Below are positions 43,001 to 54,500 of a stretch of 64,000 nucleotides of DNA, one piece after another. The stretch is from Closterium sp. Naga37s-1 (Eukaryota > Streptophyta > Zygnematophyceae > Desmidiales > Closteriaceae). Made by a program: the position numbers and the translations under genes. Numbering within the stretch: position 1 is the stretch's first letter; each line of letters begins with the position of its first letter. The stretch spans positions 12,501-76,500 of the forward strand of contig CANJKZ010000922.1 in NCBI GenBank assembly GCA_947471745.1. Direction: 5' to 3'. Under the pieces are notes generated by a model. That model did no database searches. It was not told the DNA's origin and saw nothing but the letters and a program-made list of their open reading frames with translations.

Positions 43001-45870
43001 GCTGTGCCTGGCGGTTCACCGGGTGCTCCCTCTCGCCGAGAGCCACTCTCTCCCCAGGAGCTGCGTGAGTGGTTTGCCCGGCGCTGGAGGCGAGCTGCTG
43101 GAGCTGGAGGTGCTGCGGGTACTGGAGGTTCTGTTGCTTCTGAGGGAGCTGGTGCCACGGGTCCCGGAGGTGCTCGTACTGGGAGTTCTGGAGCTACTGG
43201 ACCTGCGGGTACTTCTGGAGCTGGAGTTGCTGCGGGTGTTGGCGCGGAGGCTACTGCTGTCGGTCCTGGAGGCAGTCCTGCTGGGGGTACTACTGGTGCT
43301 GCTGGGGGTTCTGGAGCTGGAGCTGCTACTGGTGCTGGTGCTGCCCCTGCGGGTGCTGGTGCTGTCCCTCCTGTGTCTGGAGTCGCCGCGCGGCCTCGGC
43401 CGTACTTCGTTCCGCTCCTTCAGCAGGTTCTTGGTCTCCCGCCTTCTACTGGTCCTCCTCCTCCCTTAGAGTGTCCACAGCCTGTCCCGTCGCAGTTACA
43501 GTTACAGCCGGCCTCCCCACTGCCTGCTCCGTCTCCCTACACTGGTCCTACTGGAGGTCTTGCTGAGCGTCGTGAGCCTGCGTCTCGCCCTGCGTCGCCT
43601 GTCCGTGCTGCTCGCACTAGTGGTCGCGGTTCGCGTCAGCGTCCTCCTCCTGTCCCTGGCACGCACCGGATGTCTCTGCGTCCGTCCACTGCTCCTCTGC
43701 GTGCCCTTTGCCTTCTCCTCCTGAGTCTTCTCTTCCTACTCTTGCCGACCCGGAGTCGGACTCTCTTCGCGCTGCCAGTCCTACTGTCACGCGTCTCCTT
43801 GCTACGGTTGTCACTGACCCTTCCTTTGAGTCCACTGCTGCGTCTGCTCTAGTTGCTGAGCTCGTCGACTTTGTTGCTCGCTGTCGCCTAGACTACGTCG
43901 CCAGTCTTGTTGCTGAGTCTGAGTCTGTCTGTCCTCCGTCCGTCGGGGGTGAGTGTGCCCTTGGCACGGACGTCCTTGAGGACAAGCAGGAGGAGTTCCA
44001 GTGCTTGGCCGCTGCTTCACCTCATCTCGTGTCCGTACTGCTTACCCCTGAGGGAGACCCGGATGCACTTGACATCCCGACTCCGCGCTCTTACGCGGAG
44101 GCGATAGAGGGTCCCTACTCCTCTCAGTGGCAGGCAGCTATGGACGCAGAGATGGCTTCCTGGAAGTCCACAGGCACCTACGTTGACGCTGTTCCCCCTC
44201 CTGGGGCGAACATCGTCAGTGGCATGTGGATTTTCAGGGTGAAGCGACCGCCGGGTTCTCCGCCTGTCTTCAAGGCGCGTTACGTGGCTCGTGGCTTCAG
44301 TCAGCGGCAGGGAGTTGACTACTTTCAGACCTTCTCTCCCACCCCGAAGATGACCACTCTTCGGGTACTGCTGCACGTAGCTGCTCACCGTGACTACGAG
44401 CTACACTCTCTTGACTTCAGCACTGCTTTCTTGCAGGGCAGCCTGCACGAGGAGATCTGGCTGCGTCGCCCACCTGGCTTCACTGGGTCTTTTCCTCCTG
44501 GCACCCAGTGGAGCCTACGGCGGCCAGTCTACGGTCTCCGCCAGGCACCGCGTGAGTGGCACGACACACTGAGGACTACACTTGCGGCTCTTGGGTTTGC
44601 TCCCTCTACTGCCGACCCGTCGCTGTTTCTGCGCACCGACACTTTTTTGCCGCCGTTCTACATCCTCGTGTACGTCGACGACTTGGTCTTTGCCACAGCT
44701 GACACTGCTGGACTAGCCCACGTGAAGTCCGAGCTGCAGAAGAGACACACGTGCACTGACCTGGGTGAACTGCGCAGCTACCTTGGCTTGCAGATCACTC
44801 GGGACAGAGCACGCCACACCATTACCCTGACTCAGTCACACATGGTGCAGCAGGTCCTTCAGCGCTTCGGCTTCACGTACTCCTCGCCTCAGGCCACTCC
44901 TCTGCCTACTCGCCACTCGCTCTCAGCTCTGCCTTCGGATGAGTCCGTAGAGTCGAGTGGCCCGTACCCAGAGCTTGTTGGCTGCCTCATGTACCTGATG
45001 ACCTGCACACGACCTGACCTTGCATACCCTCTTAGCATTCTTGCACGCTATGTTGCTCCTGGGAGACACAGACCGGAGCACATGGCTGCAGCGAAGAGGG
45101 TGTTGCGCTACTTGTGCAGTACGTCGGGCATGGGGCTTGTGCTTGGAGGGCAGAGTCCAGTGGTCCTTACTGGGCACGCAGACGCTTCTTGGGCTGACGA
45201 CCAGGCTACGCAGCGGTCGTCGCAGGGTTACACCTTCAGCCTTGGTTCCGGCTCTGTTTCGTGGCGGGCTACTCGCTCGTCTTCTGTTCTCGGCTCCAGT
45301 TGTGAGGCTGAGATCTACGCAGGAGCCATGGCTGCACAGGAGCTTCGCTGGCTCACCTACCTGCTGACTGACCTCGGAGAGTTGCCTCGTTCTCCTCCAG
45401 TGCTGTACGTAGACAACAAGGCCATGCTGGCCTTGTGTCGGGAGCAGCGACTGGAGCACAGAACGAAGCACATTGCTCTCCGCTACTTTCTTGCTCGTGA
45501 GCTGCAGCAGCGTGGTCAGCTGCGTCTTGCGTACGTGGCCTCTGAGGCCAACACTGCTGATATCTTCACCAAGGCACTTGCGCCTTGTGACCATCAGCGC
45601 TTCTGTACTCAGCTGGGCCTTGTGCCTACCTTGCCTCACTTGCTCACCTCTTGATCTTGCTTGTACTGTTACATATATATATACCTGCTCTTGTTTGTCT
45701 AGCCTTTTTTATATATATGTGTACTCCTGCTTGTGAACTGGCCTTGTGGCCTTGAACTTGTGCTCGGAATGTGTGGTGACTTTGTGATCCACCCTAAGCT
45801 TGTTTTTTGCTTTGCTTTGCTTGACTGGTCTTGTGACCCCTTGTTCTCCCCCACTTTGCCTATGGGGGTG

Positions 45871-46001
45871 TGTCAGATTTATATGACATAGCTACTGTAG
45901 GCTAGAGTGGGGTAGCACATATGGGGTACAGTTTTCTAGGGTTTGCTTCTTGTACCCAACTTTCACTTAGTCATTCTCATTCCTGTTTTTCTTGATTCAC
46001 A
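45871..46001 (+). repeat. Copia4 right LTR
   Basis: 131 bp, identical to the left LTR. Preceded by a purine-rich tract (TATGGGGGTG) and followed by the duplication tcccg. Confidence 0.96.
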
Positions 46002-46182
46002 TCCCGATCAGTGCGACTACACCACTTCACTCTGAAATATCAGGGTCCTAAACATATTCACTTTTTCCTGTAAGTGTCAGAAAAAAATCCACTTTGTAAA
46101 GTAAGGGTCCGAATCAGAACACACCCTTATAGTAAGGGTCATAAGGGTGATTCACCCTTATATCAAGAGGCCTGTGGCAAAC

Positions 46183-46513
46183 TCTTGGAATGTAGACATG
46201 TATATATGAACACAAGCAGACGATGCTGCAAGAAATTTCCTACCTGGTGCTAGCTGCACCATTTATACAAGCAGGGGCACTACTACAACCCCCTAGCTAC
46301 AACAACACACATGAGGGAGGGGGGAGGGGGGGTGTGGGAAGAGAAACTAACAAGTGAGCTTATTGCAATAGAGATACACCGGAGCAGATGCCACACGGCA
46401 CCACTCGCAACCTGTGATCGCCTTAATGGGTACACCAGACGAGAGGGGGAAGCAGGGTGCTGAATGTCATAGGACAGGCACCTTGAGGCGAACCTCAGAC
46501 TTGTGGGTATAGA
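46183..46513. other. Probable 3' flank of the low-complexity protein gene
   Basis: Short AT/GC-mixed DNA between the right duplication of hAT-b and the stop of the minus-strand gene. It contains a G-rich run (GGGAGGGGGGGAGGGGGGG, about 46316) but no gene that I can see. Confidence 0.4.
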
Positions 46514-46532
46514 TCACATCGGAGAACGCAGG

Positions 46533-48359
46533 TCAGATTGAAGGGCAGGAGGGGACTCGGAGGGCGTGTGGAAATTGTGAGTCGAAAACAGATGGTGTGT
46601 GGTTGAAACGGGCTGACCTGCTGCCGCGAATCTCAGCTCTTGACACAGATCTGGGGTGATGCTGCTGCAGATTCTGATGATGCTGATGCTGATGCTGCTG
46701 CTGCTGCTGATGCTGCTGCTGATGCTGCTGCTGATGCTGATGCTGATGCTGATGATGCTGTTGATGAGAGTGCCGCTGATAGTGAGTCTGTTGCTCGTGA
46801 CTGTTGGCACGACGATGGTGCTCCTGCTGCTGCGGATGATAAAGCTGCTGCCACTGCTGCTGCTGCTTGTGCAGAGGCAGAGGCGTGTAGGCCACAGCAT
46901 CAGAGAAGCTTCGCCTTCTTGAACAGTGCCTGGCACCCAAGAAGTTTCTCGGAAGCCTCTCTGCTGCACCAGAGAAGCTTCGCCTCCTTGACGGGATGGA
47001 ATGAACGTTGGAGGTGTAAGATGGAGTTGAGTCCAGAGAGGGAGTTGAGTTGAGTGAATAGAAGCCACGGGAGGGAGTGGAATTAAAGGATGGAGTTGAG
47101 GCGAGAGAGCGGGTTGAAGTGAGTGAAGGAGTTGGCTGGAGCGAATTGGACCTTCTGGGTTCATTATAATATGCCAGATCAGCCATCCAGGAACGCGCAT
47201 GCGGCGTGCACTGCCCCGCTCCAGTGGAATCCCCATCGCTGGAATTCTCGTCGGCGCAATCTGCCACAGTCCGCCCTCCAACACCTGGTTCTCGCACCTC
47301 AAGAGCCACGGGCACGGCTCCCATGACAGCACCATCAGCGTCATCAGCACCATCAGCACCAGCAACAGCATCACCCCATGACCCTGAGGTGGTCAATCGT
47401 GTCCTGGTGAGCTCCCTGTGTGGCCCCTCAAACGCTGTCACCCTCTGAGAGCCCTCAAACGCCGCCGCTCTCTGGGGCCCCTCGAACGCAGTCACAAACT
47501 GCTGGCAACGCACGCTGCTGAGCGCCCTGTGCGTCGACTCAGCCGCAGTTGCTCCCAGAGATGCCTCAAGCGCAGTCCCCCTGTGTGGCCCTTCAAACGC
47601 TGTCACGAACTGCTGGCACCGCACGCTGCTGAGCGCCCTGTGCGCGTCCAGAAGCTGCAGCCGCCCCTCCAGCGCCTGCAGTGCCACGTCATCCGACAGC
47701 TGGCAGCGCTGGAGCAGCCGCCAGAAGGTTCTGCGGAGAGACCGAGCGGGCGGCGCAGCAGAGGAGGGGGGGGGTGGCGTGTGAGGGAGAGTGGTTGAGC
47801 GAGTGGGGCGAGCGACGGGGGGAGTGTGAAGGAGTGGGGCGTGAGGGGCGGATCGAGTGGGGGCGACGGAGGAGGGGGCGTGAGGGACAGCCGGGGAACA
47901 AGTGGGGGACGTGCAGGGGGAAGAGCAGTGGCGGCTGCTGCGAGGGTGAGTGGCGGGAGGGGAGCTGGACAGTGATTGCTGGGAGTAGGAGTCACGGCGG
48001 ACGGATGTTAGGGGTTCTTGAAAAGCAACGCTTGATTCTTGAAAAGCAACGCTTGATTCTTGAGAAGCCGCAGTTTCCTGAGAAGAAGCAGATGATACTT
48101 GAAAACCAGAAGTCGACTCGACTCGTTGAAGAAACGCCCATGGTTGAGAAGGCTCGTCCACAGCGGTGCATTGGCATTGCCCGGCGCATTGGCATTGTCC
48201 GCGGGTCATGTCCACGACGACACTCCCGCTGCTGCTGCTCCCTTGCTGCATCACCATGCATTCTGCCAGCGCCAACGGTGATTCCACCCAATGGTGATTC
48301 GCATGATAGGACACGAGCTCGCATGGAGCCATGGCCAACCGAGGACTCTTGACAAGCAC
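46533..48359 (-). CDS. Unrecognised low-complexity protein
   Basis: A 608-codon open frame whose likely starts include M at 48359 or the later MAPCELVSYHANHH. Visible features: a Cys-containing segment (GQCQCAGQCQC); Ser/Gln-rich and Pro-rich tracts; a Leu/Arg-rich segment (SLRRTFWRLLQRCQLSDD); two copies of HRALSSVRCQQFVTAFEGP with shorter AFEGxxR repeats between; a run of TPSxxSTxS repeats; two RRRSFS(G/D)A motifs; and a His/Gln-rich tract (46.65-46.85 kb). An upstream frame at 48649-48251 (MKVNLSAPSFAELRKAAF) could be a first exon joined by splicing. No domain known to me. The repeats and composition suggest a disordered, possibly phosphorylated nuclear or cytosolic protein, but that is inference. 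Confidence 0.5.
   Translation of the reverse strand: MLVKSPRLAMAPCELVSYHANHHWVESPLALAECMVMQQGSSSSGSVVVDMTRGQCQCAGQCQCTAVDEPSQPWAFLQRVESTSGFQVSSASSQETAASQESSVAFQESSVAFQEPLTSVRRDSYSQQSLSSSPPATHPRSSRHCSSPCTSPTCSPAVPHAPSSVAPTRSAPHAPLLHTPPVARPTRSTTLPHTPPPPSSAAPPARSLRRTFWRLLQRCQLSDDVALQALEGRLQLLDAHRALSSVRCQQFVTAFEGPHRGTALEASLGATAAESTHRALSSVRCQQFVTAFEGPQRAAAFEGSQRVTAFEGPHRELTRTRLTTSGSWGDAVAGADGADDADGAVMGAVPVALEVREPGVGGRTVADCADENSSDGDSTGAGQCTPHARSWMADLAYYNEPRRSNSLQPTPSLTSTRSLASTPSFNSTPSRGFYSLNSTPSLDSTPSYTSNVHSIPSRRRSFSGAAERLPRNFLGARHCSRRRSFSDAVAYTPLPLHKQQQQWQQLYHPQQQEHHRRANSHEQQTHYQRHSHQQHHQHQHQHQQQHQQQHQQQQQHQHQHHQNLQQHHPRSVSRAEIRGSRSARFNHTPSVFDSQFPHALRVPSCPSI
48000..48075. repeat. Short tandem repeat TTGAAAAGCAACGCTTGATTC
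   Basis: Two perfect 21-bp units and a third degraded one (TTGAGAAGCC...). It lies in the N-terminal part of the low-complexity protein, where it encodes repeated ES(S/T)VAFQ-type residues on minus. Confidence 0.7.
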
Positions 48360-48649
48360 GCGAGTTCTCCAAGATAGAATAGAGCGAGGAAGAACGATCC
48401 ACGGTAGTGAGGAAGAGGCTTGGTATGATGGGATTCCCCTAGGGGTGGCTCTCTGAACGGCTGTGGGGTGAGCTGCAGTGGAGGGAGGAGCGGCGGCTTA
48501 GTGCATTCAAGCAGAGGAGTGGAGGGTATAAACGCGCTTCTAGGCGCCTCCAAGACCGGCTGAACGACCATGAGCTGAGCGGCAGTGGGAGGGAGGAACG
48601 CGGCTTTGCGTAATTCAGCAAAGGAAGGCGCGGAGAGATTAACTTTCAA

Positions 48650-50560
48650 AAGGAGAGCACGGGTCTTATCAAAACTGGTTCGAATTCGGATTCGAATTCG
48701 AGAACTGCTCGAGCCTTATCCAATCTCCGGGCGGTGGCGGGGCGGGATAGCGGCGATGCTCTAGACTTGAGGGAGAGGCGGGGGAACGAGAGGCGGAAGT
48801 AGGTTCGCGTTCAGTAGTGGTCTCGTCCATCCTGGGTACTAGCAGCAACATGAGGGACTGCTTACAAACCTCCGTTTCAAACCACACGCCGCTCGTGCGT
48901 GAAGGTGCCCCTTGATTGATCTATCCATCCCTAAACTCTAAGATACGAGAGAACAGGCCAAGTTTCCTCGAATCTAGGCGGATCAGACAGAGATATGTGA
49001 AAATAGTGCTGAGTACAGAAATAGTGTGAGAGCAATGGGAGAAGACGCGCACAGCGAGGGGCTACCAGAGGCGGGCACAAGCACCAGAAGCTGCCGCCTA
49101 CCCAGAGACCGGCAACAGGAGATTAGCACAGGCGATTAACAACAGGCGATTAACAACAGGCAATTAGCAACAGGCCTGAGCAGTGCGCGCGACATGGTGC
49201 GGCATTCCTAGCATAGCTGCGCTTTTGAATCTAGAGCGCAGGACCCTTGGCTTTTGGGTCTGGAAAGCACAAGCTCCACGTGATGGCTTAGAGGCGACGA
49301 CCAATGGCAATGGCGTGCGTCCCTGAGCTAGCATCACCCGGTGATGGTGTTGAGATCGGGGTGGGGAGTAGTGGTCAGAGAGAGCGACGTAACGACGCTC
49401 ATCTGAGCTGTATCCCTATCCATGGATGCACCAATGGCGTGCGTCCCAGAGCTAGCATCACCCTGCGATGGTGTTGCGATCAGGGTGGGGAGTGAGTGAC
49501 GCTCATCTGAGCCGCATTCCCCATCCACGACGATACCATCCCAAGGCTGGCAATCCCACACCCGTTGAGATCACTAGATCACTTTCGAGGCGCCTGAAAA
49601 CTCTTTGAGGCAGCTAACTCAGCTCGGAGCTGTCCGTGGATGCACCAATCATGGCGTCTACTACAGTACCATCCCAGGGCTGGGATCAAATGGCGATGAA
49701 GAAGTGGCGAACGGATGAGCTGTCAGGGAGGCTGTATCATTTCCGATAGCTGGCATGGCGTTGCTTTTATCCACAGGATCATCGCTGCGATTCGCGCTTC
49801 ACGTGAAAGGAAGCCCTCAATTTCACCTTTTTTTATTTTTAGTTCGACTCAAACATCGACCTCCGCGTCATACGATCACCGTCGCTACTAATCGGACAGT
49901 ACCGGACAGCACACGAGGTCCTTGAGGCATCGCAAAAGGGTTTCATTCGAGTCGAGACGTCTCAAAATAAAATTCTGCGACACGTCTCAAAAGTCTGCAC
50001 TCCACGTCTGCACTTCACGTCAGCACTCCACGTGATAGGAGGCACTTCACGTAGGTGAGCTGTCCGACAGTACGATATGGTCCGATCCGGCAAGCGAACA
50101 ACTCCGAACGCTTTCTAACGACTCTAAGCGCTTTCTGTTGGAAAAAAAGCGCTCCTCCTCCTCCTTCTCCTCCTCATCCTCCTCCTCATCCTTCTCCTTC
50201 TCACTCGCAGTCGCCGCTCGTGTGTTAAACGGTCTACAGTCTACGGGCTTGCTGTACAGTGCATGCATTTTCGACCAATCTAACACTCGGGGTTGCAAGT
50301 CAGAGCGGCGACCCTGAGGCCAAGGCAAACATTCGACGTGGCTACGCTACATGATTCAACACCGCGTTGACTCAGAAAGGGCACATGTGGCGGGAGAAGA
50401 ATACACATTCTGGCCTCACACTAGTACTGTAGGGTATCGACTAGGGTACCGCTTCCTTACCCTATCTAAATCGACCCCAAGTAGCCCAGAGAGCGAGGGC
50501 AAGCTAGCCCTGTCCAACCAACAAGTCTATCACTTCAAGCTGAAACCTAGGCACGAAACT
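48650..50560. other. Intergenic region with short duplications, no clear gene
   Basis: No long credible frame. It contains a 16-bp repeat (AACAGGCGATTA, 49129-49175), a 123-bp direct duplication (49309-49545), a perfect GAGACGTCTC palindrome (49954-49963), imperfect relatives at about 49586 and 49978, and a CTC/TCC-rich tract (50140-50210) that encodes an acidic poly-Glu frame on minus. Presumably it holds the promoter of the low-complexity protein gene. Confidence 0.5.
49309..49545. repeat. ~123-bp imperfect tandem duplication
   Basis: AATGGCGTGCGTCCCTGAGC starts at 49309 and AATGGCGTGCGTCCCAGAGC at 49432. Both continue through TAGCATCACC, GATGGTGTTG, GGGGTGGGGAGT or AGGGTGGGGAGT, and GACGCTCATCTGAGC. 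Non-coding. Confidence 0.85.
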
Positions 50561-50567
50561 GACATTA

Positions 50568-51111
50568 ATGGAAGCTGTTGCAAAATTGTACAACGTGCAC
50601 GACTTTGTTTCTAAAAAATATCCATCACTGAAGCAACAACCTCCAGGTGAGATGGCATTTGCACGGAATCCATTTCGCGAACCAACCATAACCAACCGCA
50701 TGTGCTGATGTCAGAGAAAGATTGTTGGGATTGGAAGGAACGCCAGAGGCTTCCACAAGAAGCATGCCGTGCAGCACGTGACGGGAGGCGGCCTATTGCT
50801 GGTGCAGTACAGGTCCTTGCGTCACCACAACCCTGAGGCTGCTACTAGTACAAGAACCCTACGTTATCCCACAGCACCCTACAGCATCCCACTCTATTCA
50901 ATCGGTTTATGAGACAGAAACATCCATCCATTCTCTTCTGCCTTCCATGTCCTCTCTCTTCTGCTTCCGAGGCAACCGCCAGTACGGTTTCCCCAATGGC
51001 CCTCCCGCCATCAACCATCAACTGGACTGCCTGTGGGACGTGCCCAGGATGGCTCGCTTAAGGAGTTTCACAGCGGCCAAGAAAGATCAAGAATGGTTAG
51101 ATAGAGATTGA
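50568..51111 (+). CDS. Possible small two-exon gene, unrecognised
   Basis: A first exon at 50568-50646 begins MEAVAKLYNVHDFVSKKYPS and ends CCAG/GTGAGA, a strong donor. A compatible acceptor is the AG at 50970-50971 after a pyrimidine-rich TCTCTTCTGCTTCCG tract. The joined frame continues NRQYGFPNGPPAINHQLD, CLWDVPRMARLRSF, TAAKKDQEWLDRD and stops at 51109-51111, giving about 72 residues. Composition is protein-like and unlike the low-complexity shadows around it. Each part also has its own ATG frame (50568 and 50947), so these could be two unrelated small ORFs. I do not recognise the product. It would be convergent with the kinase gene ending at 51549. Confidence 0.4.
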
Positions 51112-51548
51112 ATGCGGCGGAGGCCCTCTCCTTGAGCCTTGGGATTGTCACTCACACAGCCTTGGGCTTGCTTGACTGGTTGGAGACGTGCTTCGGGGCT
51201 GACAACAAAGGAGGTTCGGAGGTTTGCGGATGCACACAATAATTTCGCATAAGCTGTTTCGCAAAAACATGATAACTGCGTCTGCCAAACTTTTCCAGAC
51301 CTTTCTCAATAATACGCAATGTTGTTCTGAATATAATTATTTTATTATAAGACCAATGTGTTTCTCAGTCGCTCACTCATCAATGCATATCCTGCCAGTT
51401 GCAGGTACGTGTGAGCGAGCTTGAATCGCATCTTTATTGAACGTGGAAACAATAACGCATGCTTCCAGCCATATATTTCTGCTGACCTATGGACGACTCG
51501 CTCTAGCCTAGAGCAAACACGTGGTGCGCCATTGCAAAGAGGTTCAAG

Positions 51549-54500
51549 CTACAACTGTTCTTGTGGTGCTGATGGTGCTGCCGCTGCAGGCTCTGCTACA
51601 GACTCCACTACAGGCTCGGGAGGTTGCATGGCTGTAGCGGCACCTTGCAGCCATGCCGCTACAGCCATGGCTCCAGGATCAGGCACCGATGCCAACACCT
51701 CTGCTGGTACATAACTGGACCTGCCAGCCTGGAGAAGAGAGGAACCATGTATAGATGGATTCAATAACCATGCAGTGTTGATTGAATCACATTGTTCAAA
51801 GACTCACAGAATGTTCAATAATTCGTCGTGCAGCGTCAATGAATTACGCGGTGCATGGATAATGGATTGCACAGGGAGATGGACTTTTAGGTCAGGGCAG
51901 CAATGCCGAGCCTACACCTTTCCCCACACGTTGGTGGAAGGTGGAACTGTTTATCAAGAATGAGGAAAGAAATGTGATATCAGACAGGAGCTCGCATTGC
52001 TTCAGTTAATTCATCAAAGCTGGCATTGACTTGGTTGACTCACCAGAGCTGGCATTGACTTGGTTGACTCACCAGAGCTGGAATTGATTGGTTGACTCAC
52101 CAGAGCTGGCATTGACTTGATTAACTCACCAGAGCGGGCATTGATTGGTTGACTCACCAGAGCTGGCATTGACTTGGTTGACTCACCAGAGCTGGCATTG
52201 ATTGGTTGACTCACCAGAGCTGGCATTGACTTGGTTGACTCACCAGAGCTGGCATTGATTGGTTGACTCACCAGAGCTGGCATTGACTTGATTGACTCAC
52301 CAGAGCTGGCATTGATTGGTTGACTCACCAGAGCTGGCATTGACTTGGTTGACTCACCAGAGCTGGCATTGATTGGTTGACTCACCAGAGCTGGCATTGA
52401 CTTGATTGACTCACCAGAGCTGGCATTGATTGGTTGACTCACCAGAGCTGGCATTGACTTGATTGACTCACCAGAGCTGGCATTGACTTGGTTGACTCGG
52501 CTCCTGCAGCAGCAGCCTGAGCAGCAGCAGCCAGCGCTGCTGCTGCAGACTCCCCTGCCTTGACACTGCGAGAGAGAGTGGCCGCGGCGGGCAGAAGCGC
52601 ATCCAGCATGGTGCGGTAGCCGGCTTGAGCGCCGCCGTACAGACTCACCGCTGCCACCGCCGCTTCAAATGCAGCCGCCCCTGGTGATATAGGGAGGATG
52701 GGGAGGGGAGGGGAGGCAGGGGAAGGGGGGTAGGGGGTTGGGGCAGAGGAAAAAGGAAAAAGGAGGGGGGATGGGTTAGGGGCGACGAGAAGAGAAGGGA
52801 TTGAGACACGTGTCAGATTTCCTGGCCTGGCGTGATGTTGAGAGAAAGAGAGGCTGGCAGCGGCGGGCAGAAGCGCATCCAGCATGGTGCGGTAGCCGGC
52901 TTGAGCGCCGCCGTACAGACTCACCGCTGCCACCGCCGCTTCAAATGCAGCCGCCCCTGGTGATATAGGGAGGATGGGGAGGGGAGACGGGGGTGGGATG
53001 CGGGGTCGGGGGAGAGGAAAAGGAGGGAAAGCGTGAGGATGATTCAGGGATGATGGGAAGAGAAGGGTGATGACGTCTCAGATTTCCCTTTTAGCATTTT
53101 TTTGGGTGAGTGTGGGAACGGCGGGCTGGAAGGCATCTGGTATATGGCCTCTAGAATGTGCTTGTGCTGTTGGGGGGAACCTCACAGCACATACTGTCCA
53201 CACACTTGACGGTCGATTGCACTGAACCAAAGGAGGACACTTGGCGGTCGTTTGCATGGAACCAAAGGAGGGACTCTCGGGTCAAGCCAAGCTTGGCAGG
53301 AGAAGCAAGGACCGAAGTATGATAAGGAACGGAAGTTTAGAGAGTCTGTAGGCCGCATTGAAGTCAGGAGTGCCAGAAGATGAACAGAAAACAGAACACG
53401 GAAGGTAGAAAAGTGTGGGTGAGGAATGGAAGGGTTCAGGAAGAGGAGGGAGAGGAGGGAGAGGAGAGAAGGAGAGAACGAACAGTGGGCAGGGGTGGGC
53501 TGTGCTGCTGCGCCTGCGAGCTCCCTCAGCTTCACATATGCGGAGCGGCAGAAGATGTCGTATCTGCAGGTGAGATGTGCATGGGCAAGAGATAGAGGAG
53601 TGGGCAGGAGTGGGCAGGGATGGGCTCTGCTGGTGGGCCTGCTTGCTCCCTCAGCTTCACATACGAGGAGCGACAGAAGCTGTCGTATCGCATCTGTGAG
53701 AAGGATGTTCACATGCAAGAGACAGGAGTGCGCATGAATGGGCATGAGTGAGCACGGGTGAGCATGAGTGAGCACGGGTGAGCAGGAGTGATCAGGGGTG
53801 AGCAGGAGTGATCAGGGGTGAGCAGGAGTGATCAGGGGTGAGCAGGAGTGATCAGGGGTGAGCAGGAGTGATCAGGGGTAGGCAGGAAACAGGTTGGGTA
53901 GAAAGGAGAGTGGAAGAAAGCGGGGCAAAGTTGCAAAACGAGTTGGGGTGATTGCTCAACTTTTGAACAAGTCATTTCATCATTCACATCGAACAGCAAG
54001 CAGAGGCCCAGCAGTGATTAAAACAAGGCACGGAACAGCCCTCTCATACCCATCCTCCCCCCTCCCCCCTCCCCTCTCCCCCCCCTCCTCCGCCCCCACT
54101 CACATGACGCCACTGGTGCCCCCCATGGAGCACCGCACACTGGCACCCATCTCCCTCACTTCTCTCGCAAGCCACTCGTCCCCAAGTCATGCCAGAAGCA
54201 CACCTCCTTTTCTCCTCCCCCCACCCCCCCCCTTCCCCACTCACATGACGCCACTGGTGCCCCCCATGGAGCAGCGCACACTGGCGCCCATCTCCCTCAC
54301 TGTCGCCGGTGCATCGTTGAGAGGGTATCTGGGGTGACGTGAGGGCGGGGGAGAACGCGGAGGATAGGGAGTGGACAGGGAGTGAAAGAGGACAGGAAGT
54401 GGGTTGGGTTGTAGAGCGGGTTGCTGAGTGGAGGGGGGTAGGAGATGGCAGGGTAGGGAATGGGGGGGTATGGAGACAGGGAGTTAGGAGGTGGGAGTTC

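Larger units (their letters stand above)
39085..46001 (+). mobile_element. Copia4: Ty1/Copia LTR retrotransposon, very recent insertion, not intact
   Basis: 131-bp LTRs that are identical to each other, and target duplication tcccg (39080-39084, 46002-46006). Parts: primer site TGGTATAGAGCGG, a GC-rich repeat leader (39340-40075), gag from ATG 40389 with poly-Gly and a Cys/His motif (about 41.52-41.59 kb), protease (DSGASRSFF, about 41.93 kb), part of integrase (42.4-42.75 kb), a repeat-rich linker, reverse transcriptase (YVDDLVF, about 44.67 kb) and RNase H to 45.65 kb. Identical LTRs imply a very recent arrival, yet the body has about three or four breaks, so it may have been mobilised by a relative. 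Confidence 0.93.
38796..46174. mobile_element. hAT-like non-autonomous element (hAT-b) split by Copia4
   Basis: Ends in CAGGCCTCTGGATAT (from 38796) and the inverse complement of CAGGCCTCTTGATAT (to 46174). A perfect 8-bp duplication tggcaaac flanks it (38788-38795, 46175-46182). Without Copia4 it is about 457 bp. TAAGGGT motifs recur near both ends. No coding capacity seen. Confidence 0.78.
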
